From NCBI RefSeq assembly GCF_001577835.2, contig NC_029516.1:112424254-112488253 (forward strand): a DNA stretch of 64,000 bases. The letters run 5' to 3'. The notes under the pieces were generated by a model, which did not search any database, was not told the origin of the DNA, and saw nothing but the letters and a program-made list of their open reading frames with translations. A program made the translations under genes and the position numbers. Origin of the DNA: Coturnix japonica (taxonomy: Eukaryota > Chordata > Aves > Galliformes > Phasianidae). Each line of letters opens with the position of its first letter. The first letter of the stretch is position 1. Below are positions 58,123 through 64,000 of this stretch, piece by piece.

Positions 58123-61100
58123 CTGCGATCAAAAAAGATGAGAAGAAGTCAGATGTACGTCCTGCTTTTCCCAACCCCTTGCCATAACCATTTCTTTACT
58201 CCTTTACTTATTATTTCTTATTTCTCACACTCTGAGCAGAGGGCTTACTTGAATACAAGCAACTTACAAACTTACTCACCATACACTTTTGGAAGCCCTC
58301 CCCTGAACGCAGTTATGTATACAATCAATTACCCTTCACTTAATTTACCTCATTTTTATCAATTTCCCACATCATTTTATGAGCATATATTCAGTCATTA
58401 CCAGAAACATATGATTTGAAAACAACCCCCAGAATTTCCATTCTTAATTCCTCCCCACATCTGTGAGGAAGACCTTTCCCCTTCCAATATTAGAGAATGG
58501 TCAAGTTTTCTACTTAAGTATTCCTCACAAACAAATTCTGAGCAATCTGAACACTGTGTGAAGCAGCATCACGTAAAATTGCTGCTCATCTTCCCCCCAT
58601 GCCTACACTTACCCTAAAAACATTTATAACCATTAGTGCTAAATTCTTCCTATGAAATGCACACTGTTTATATTGATACCTGTACACAAAGTAAATCTAA
58701 GAGAGGACATGCATGCTACATGAACACAGATGAAACAGGAACCAAAACCCAAATAAAAGGCTTAAAGGAAGCTGGAGGATTATTGAGCAATTTTCAGAGA
58801 GACAGCGTCTCTAATAATGTATATGCACGACACTAAACAAACTCTTCAGGCCCATAGGACAGAACTGAAGAGCGGAGAGATCATTTCAACTTAACAGAAG
58901 CTAGGCTAAATTGAAAGAATCACTCAAGGTATGCTGTACACACTTGAAGACTTCTTTCCTCAGGTGTTTTAGAGCTGTAACACTATAATTTTACCTTAAC
59001 CTCGCCTCTTTTCACTACAAGTAATTCATAGGAAACTTCAAGTGTTCAAATCACTGCGTGACTAGAAATTACTCGTTATATTCAAGACACGCAAAATTTG
59101 AGCTAACTGCTTTAGAGAGCTCTAACTTCTGTAATAAACTGTTGTTATGTTATTTCAGGGTACATTATCACTCACCTAAAAGTCTGCACCTGAATAGGCT
59201 CCTTCTGGTTTTTCCCACGCAACTGGTATATTTCTTTCGATGCTTTCTTTAGCATCTTTTCAGCTGCTTGCTCCTGGTGATGTTCAAATTTGGTCTGTCG
59301 TGTCTGAAAACAAGGTGAAGAATATGATGCTAATAGTTACAATGTGAATAAATAACACAGAAAAATACTCAGGTTAACATGGTGGACTGTTTCCAATCAC
59401 CACAGTAAAACCACACCACTACATTGTCTGAAATAGCTGAACACCTAAGAACCATCAATGCAGCAGACTAACGATACTATTTAATTTCTTAGTGTTCTTT
59501 CCAAAGATATGCATTAAATTCAAATAATCTACTGCTCATTGCTCTCTCAAGCAAGACCTCAAAATGAAGTGAGGTTCACCCTGTTTCCGATATCCAATGG
59601 CTGGTTGATATGTTTTGCCCGAGAAGAGGAAAAATACTTAAGGAACATTTCAAATACTTCTAAAAGAAGTGAAATAGCAAACGAGCAATATTTCTTTTAG
59701 TAATGAAACCGCTAAAGTTGCAGCCATAACATATCTAAAAGGAAGTGACATTCTGCAGTAACCGCCTTCAAACAAACACACAGCAGGGTAACAACCAATG
59801 CAATCGTTTTCATTGCCGTAACTTCAAGAACATAGGAGGCAACGTGAATTATCTGACTTGCTGGAATAAGTGAATAAATAAATCAACAGGCTCTTTAGAG
59901 AAGTTCTTACAATCAAGGAATTTTGACTTGAAATGCTTCTAAAGAAGCTGAATGCTACTTCATGTTAGCTTACCTGCCTCTCTGCTTCCTTCAACAAATT
60001 TCGGAACCGCTCATCCCGAAGGACCCAGTGGGGCAGATCTGTCTGCCCCCTGAGCTGGGCATCTTCCAGACGCTGTCTCAGCTCTCTTAAGACACATATC
60101 TCCTCGTTCAGCTGTCTCTGTCTAGTTCTGGATGCCTGGAGATCCAGCTCCAGGTCTAATGATGTCCTTGCCATAAGCTCAGCCAAAGACGATCTGCAGG
60201 ACTGCTGAGTTATCAAGTTTCAAATACAATGCACAGTACGTTATTGTCAACATGGTGCACTGGTATACTTTTAGGTACATGGTGCATACACTTTACTTAT
60301 GTAGTTTACATGAAGTTTTTCTTGATGTAAAGATTCAGAGAGATTATTTATACTCCACAGTGAAATGTTAAAAGTAGCTGAAGGGTATTTTTCTGTACAG
60401 TATACAACTTTTTCCATTAATACACCTTACTATATTCCCTTACAGTCTAGTTTCAGCTTATAAATATTTAATTAATTTCAGTTTATAAACTAAACCCTTA
60501 TGTAGTGAAAATAAGCAAGCATACAATATGAAAAACTCATAACTGAATAACGATGCTAGAAAACAACAAACTCAGCAATAGATTCACCTCAAAGGAATTT
60601 ACTCAATATTACTTTAAAATACATCCTGAATCAAAATGGAAGGCACAGTTGTCTACATACATACACCAGCAAGAAACCAGTATCTGCTTACTAGGCTAAA
60701 CGGTAAGCAATTTATCAACATCATATTAACTTCCTACACTCCCTTCTATACCTGCTTGCTCTGTATGGTGAGTGGAGAAAGAACAACTTAAGCTATCAGA
60801 ATCAGAGAATGTTTTTGGTTGGAAGGGACCTTGAGGTCTACCCAGCCCCAACCCCTGCCATGGGCAGAGCTGTCCCCCACCAGCTCAGGTTGCCCAGGGC
60901 CCCATCCAGCCTGGCTTGGAGCACCTCCAGGGATGGAGCATCCACAATCTCACTGGGTTACCAGTTTCAGTGTCTTACCAGCCGTCTGAGTAGAGAATTT
61001 CCTCCTAACGCCTAATCTAAACCTCTCCTCTTTTATTTTAATACCATTCCCTCTTGACCTATCACTATCAGATCATGTAAACAAACAAACAAACCCAAAC

Positions 61101-64000
61101 CAACCCACAAACATTCTCCTTGCTTATAAGCTCTATTCAAGTAAAGGAAGGCTACAATAAGTCTCCCTGGAGGCTTCTCAAGGCTGAACTAGTCCAGTTC
61201 CATCAGCCTTTCTTCACAGCCTTCTGAGCATCCCTGTGGCTCTTCCCACTCCAACAGCTCCTCATCCTTCCTATACTGTGGCCCTCAGGCCTGGGTGCAG
61301 TACTTAAGGTGGGGTCTCACAAGAACAGAGTGGAACAGGATATTCAGCTCTGATCCCTGCTGATCATTCTTCCTTCGATGCAGCCCAGGATACAACTGGC
61401 TTTACCAGGCTGCAAATGCATACTGTCAGCTCACATCAACTTTTCACCCACCAGAACTACCAAGTCCTTCTCTGCAGTGCTGCTTCTCAAGGAGTCCTTC
61501 TCCCAGTCTGAACACATGGACTACCCCATTCCAGGTGCAGTACTTTGCACTTGGCCTTGTTAAAATTCATTGAGTCCTCAAAGGCCTGCCTTTTAAGCCT
61601 GCCCAGATCCGCTTTGCTCCAAAAACCTCACATACTACTGCTGGGCCTCAAACACTGCTGTTTGCTAGGCTGCATGGCAGGGGAGCTGGATGTTTTCCCA
61701 TCATTCATACAGGCTTCTGTGGGACCACATTCTCTATCATAAACAAGATTTTAGAAATTTAACAGTTTACACCTAAATCAACACAAATCTAGTGCCAGTT
61801 AAACAAGTTTTTGTCTGTCACACCTTGTCCTTTCCTCAACAATCACAATAATACTTTACTTCCCTATGTCTACTTCTCAGATTAAAACAAAACAAACAAC
61901 TAAAACAAACAGAAACACTATTGATTACATTACAGAAGACTCGTAATGTCTTACGCACATGTAAAACATCTAAAGCTTAGGTGTGGAAGTAACATTGTTA
62001 CAGCAACTTCAGTGAACACTTATTTCCCAGCCATACCTGCTTATACCGTAGAGTGCGTCTCTCCAATGTATTTCGGACAAATGGTGATTTCCTTGGCAGA
62101 GTTGAGCTGTCACTGTCACTGCGATACAGCTGAGTAGAAAAGATACTGAATATAAAGCTTGCTAACATCTACATTCAGAAATAAGGATTCTTTTTTGAGT
62201 TTTATTACAAAACAAAACCACTGCAATTATGTGGTTTTAAACAAATGATTTTTTTTCCATCTTCAATCACAAGTTTGCCTTTAGTTATTTATTAAGAAAA
62301 AGCCATATATAATAAAGCTCATACTGAAAATGTAAAGTAGTTCACAGTTGCACTGTATGCAACATAAATAACAGGGCAAAACCAAGAAGATTCATAGAAT
62401 CACCTAGAATGGCCTAGGTTGAAAAGGACCACAGTGATCATCTAGTTTCAACCCCCTGCTGTGTGTAATGTCACCAGCCACAAGACCAGGCTGCCCAGAG
62501 CCACATCCAGCCTGGCCTTGAATGATTCCAGGGATGGGGCATCCACAACCTCCTTGGGCAACCTGTGCCAGTGCATCACCACCTTCTGTGTGAAAAACTT
62601 CTTCCTAATATCTAACCTAAACCTCCCCTGTTTCTCCATTTTAAAACCATTCCCCCTTGTCCTATCATTATCCACACTCATAAACAGCCATTCCCCCTCC
62701 TGTTTAAATGCTCCCTTCGAGTACTGGAAGACTGAAATGAGGTCCCCCCAGAGCCTTCTCCAAGCTAAACAAGCCCAGCTCCCTCAACCTTTCCTCATAT
62801 GAGAGGTGCTCCAGCCCAACTCTTAGTGGCCCTCCTCTGGACCCACTCCAAGAGGTCCACGCTGTTCCTGTTACTGGGGGCCCCAGGCCTGGATGCAGTA
62901 CTGCAGATGGGGCCTCACAAGTGCTGAGTAGAGGGGGACAATCACCTCCCTCTCCCTGCTGGCCACCCCTTTTTTAATGCAACCCAGAACACAGTTGGCC
63001 TTCCAGGCTGCAAGCACACACTGTCAGCTCATGTCCAGTTTCTTGATTCTTGGCTTAAAAATCACTAAGGCTTTTTTAAACTCAAGCTCTCAGAAACTTA
63101 GGAAAGACTGCAATTAAAGCCATGTGCATTCCACCAATATTGCAAAATCAGTACTGATGTAGTGATCTGCAATACTGAGAAACAACTCCGTAAAATGAAT
63201 CACTAGCTCAACATCACAGGTTGCCAAGTAAAGGAGCTTAAGATTCAAGTTTCGGTGGGTTCTTAAATTTTAGCAGAAATAAATTCAGGTTTAAACCCTT
63301 ACAATGATCAAGAACAAAGGGACCTTTTCCCCCCACCTCAATGTTTATAATCAATGAAACATTAATTATCATTAAAAAAAGTGTTTCTTGTAATTAAAGT
63401 TTTAAGGAGAAATTATCACAACCACACAAAATACTCATGTGAAGGCGTCTCCTTCTGTCTTCTATTTAAGCTTTACTCACTCTGCAAACGTATTGACTTC
63501 GTGCTCCAGGTGAGAAGGTCTGGGAACGAACAATTGTGCTGCTGCGAACAAAAGCAGAACCCCGTGGCCTGCGGCTGGTTCTCTCTTTTGGAAGGATAGC
63601 AACTTCTTCGGGAAACAGATCCTCAGTATTAGTTTCCTTATCCACCTAAAATTACAATGAAGGAATTTTTATTTATTCATTTTTTTTCTTTTTTTCCCCT
63701 CTCCCTTTATTTCAACAACACTGAAAGTAAACAATCTGCCCTGTTAGTTAGGCTGAAGTTTTAATGAGCCCTGAGAACAGAGAAGGAAGCACCTCATTCT
63801 CAGTAGTTTTAACATTAGGTCATTCAAAATTAGAAGATTACTTTTCAGGAGCCTTTCCTGGAACAGTAAGAACTATAAGATGCAGTTACAACGTGAATCA
63901 TAGTTGCAGAAGACAAAGACTGCATTCACTATTAACAACTGGGCATTAACCGAGCTACCTCCTGATCTCCCAGCCTCAACAAAAAGAGAAAACTAAGCCA
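58056..64000 (-). CDS. WWC3: WWC3 3' portion (gene-level, partial)
   Basis: WWC3 belongs to the KIBRA/WWC family of cytoplasmic scaffold proteins that act in Hippo signalling and cell polarity. Five exons here encode the last 226 residues; the N-terminal part (WW or coiled-coil region and C2 domain) lies beyond the window. Visible features are a basic linker [19 protein letters not shown], the family's aPKC-binding type motif [12 protein letters not shown], the conserved coiled coil starting [18 protein letters not shown], and the family C-terminus [19 protein letters not shown] ending ADDV, a PDZ-domain ligand. WWC1 has VRNSLERRSVR and WWC1 and WWC2 differ along the coiled coil, while [10 protein letters not shown] and [16 protein letters not shown] fit WWC3. 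The gene is immediately upstream of CLCN4 on the same strand, as in human. All junctions are GT-AG with consistent phases. Confidence 0.95.
59176..59303 (-). CDS. WWC3: WWC3 penultimate coding exon (42 codons plus 2 bases)
   Basis: The exon is 128 bases and encodes [20 protein letters not shown] followed by [20 protein letters not shown] and TF, then two bases of an Arg codon. Acceptor TTTCAG, donor GTGAGT. The sequence continues the helical C-terminal region of the family. Confidence 0.96.
59974..60201 (-). CDS. WWC3: WWC3 coiled-coil exon (76 codons)
   Basis: The exon is 228 bases, phase 0, acceptor ACTCAGCAG and donor GTAAGC. It starts [20 protein letters not shown] and continues into a heptad-like charged helix ([20 protein letters not shown]), then [20 protein letters not shown]. 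The LDLELDLQA and LRDERFR segments are the family signature. Confidence 0.96.
60797..61615 (-). mobile_element. CR1 LINE fragment in WWC3 intron
   Basis: The low end shows atcagaatcagagaatg, then ttggttggaagggacctt, the body ccatccagcctggcttggag and farther tgcagcccaggatacaactg to ttggccttgttaaaattcat. An (AAAC)n run at 61079-61100 lies inside it. It is 5'-truncated, about 0.8 kb, and has the same orientation as WWC3. Confidence 0.92.
61079..61100. repeat. (AAAC)n run inside CR1
   Basis: Tandem aaac units embedded in the CR1 copy; a small expansion or insertion within the element. Confidence 0.75.
62037..62129 (-). CDS. WWC3: WWC3 exon with aPKC-binding type motif (31 codons)
   Basis: The exon is 93 bases, phase 0, acceptor CTACTCAG and donor GTATGG. 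It encodes [20 protein letters not shown] followed by [20 protein letters not shown] corresponds to the KIBRA segment FVRNSLERR known to bind atypical PKC. Confidence 0.94.
62392..63045 (-). mobile_element. CR1 LINE fragment in WWC3 intron, about 650 bases
   Basis: The tail attcatagaatcacctagaa is followed by ctaggttgaaaaggaccaca and ctagtttcaaccccctgctg, running to the segment ttggccttccaggctgcaag. It resembles the copy at 19603-20392 closely, including the shared 3' variant, and lies 260 bases above a WWC3 exon. Confidence 0.95.
63481..63645 (-). CDS. WWC3: WWC3 exon (basic linker, 55 codons)
   Basis: The exon is 165 bases, phase 0 at both ends, acceptor TTTTAG and donor GTGAGT. It encodes [19 protein letters not shown], then the Arg/Ser-rich [19 protein letters not shown] and ends [11 protein letters not shown]. 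The serine and basic content suggests a phosphorylated flexible linker. Confidence 0.93.

Noticed and set aside
58056-63645. WWC1 or WWC2 instead of WWC3
   Set aside because: WWC1 reads differently through the coiled coil and the aPKC-binding motif. The exon text [16 protein letters not shown] and adjacency to CLCN4 both favour WWC3.

Overview
The window looks like a bird genome, most likely a chicken-like (galliform) one. It holds many CR1 LINE fragments ending in the bird CR1 octamer tail (ATTCTATG and variants), has AT-rich intergenic DNA, and carries vertebrate genes split into small exons with clean GT-AG introns. No bacterial genes, CRISPR arrays or recognisable retroviral proteins are visible.

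Two protein-coding genes are supported, both on the minus strand and in tandem. (1) The 3' end of WWC3 (KIBRA family, Hippo-pathway scaffold): five coding exons between 63645 and 58056 encode the last 226 residues, from before the aPKC-binding motif to the C-terminal ADDV PDZ ligand. The rest of the gene lies beyond 64000. (2) The whole coding region of CLCN4 (ClC-4, endosomal 2Cl-/H+ exchanger): eleven coding exons from ATG 45854 to stop 26379 give exactly 760 codons, with every splice phase matching. The order WWC3 then CLCN4 on one strand matches human Xp22.2, a segment that lies on an autosome in birds. The human neighbour MID1 would be expected in convergent orientation at lower coordinates, but no MID1 exon is seen.

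Layout: 1-22 kb is intergenic, AT-rich and seeded with CR1 fragments; one CpG-dense island (about 15610-15865) stands out there. About 22.16-26.38 kb is the likely long CLCN4 3' UTR. 26.38-45.85 kb is the CLCN4 coding region. 45.86-52.78 kb is probably the CLCN4 5' intron, and 52.78-53.0 kb is a candidate first exon and promoter with a perfect 20-bp palindrome and an E-box. About 55.7-58.05 kb is the likely WWC3 3' UTR, and 58.06-64.0 kb holds WWC3 exons and introns, two introns carrying CR1 copies.

No undescribed multi-gene system is evident. The most interesting non-coding signals are the palindromic candidate CLCN4 promoter, the orphan CpG island, a GC-rich hairpin in the WWC3 3' UTR and a frame-breaking candidate cassette exon in a CLCN4 intron.
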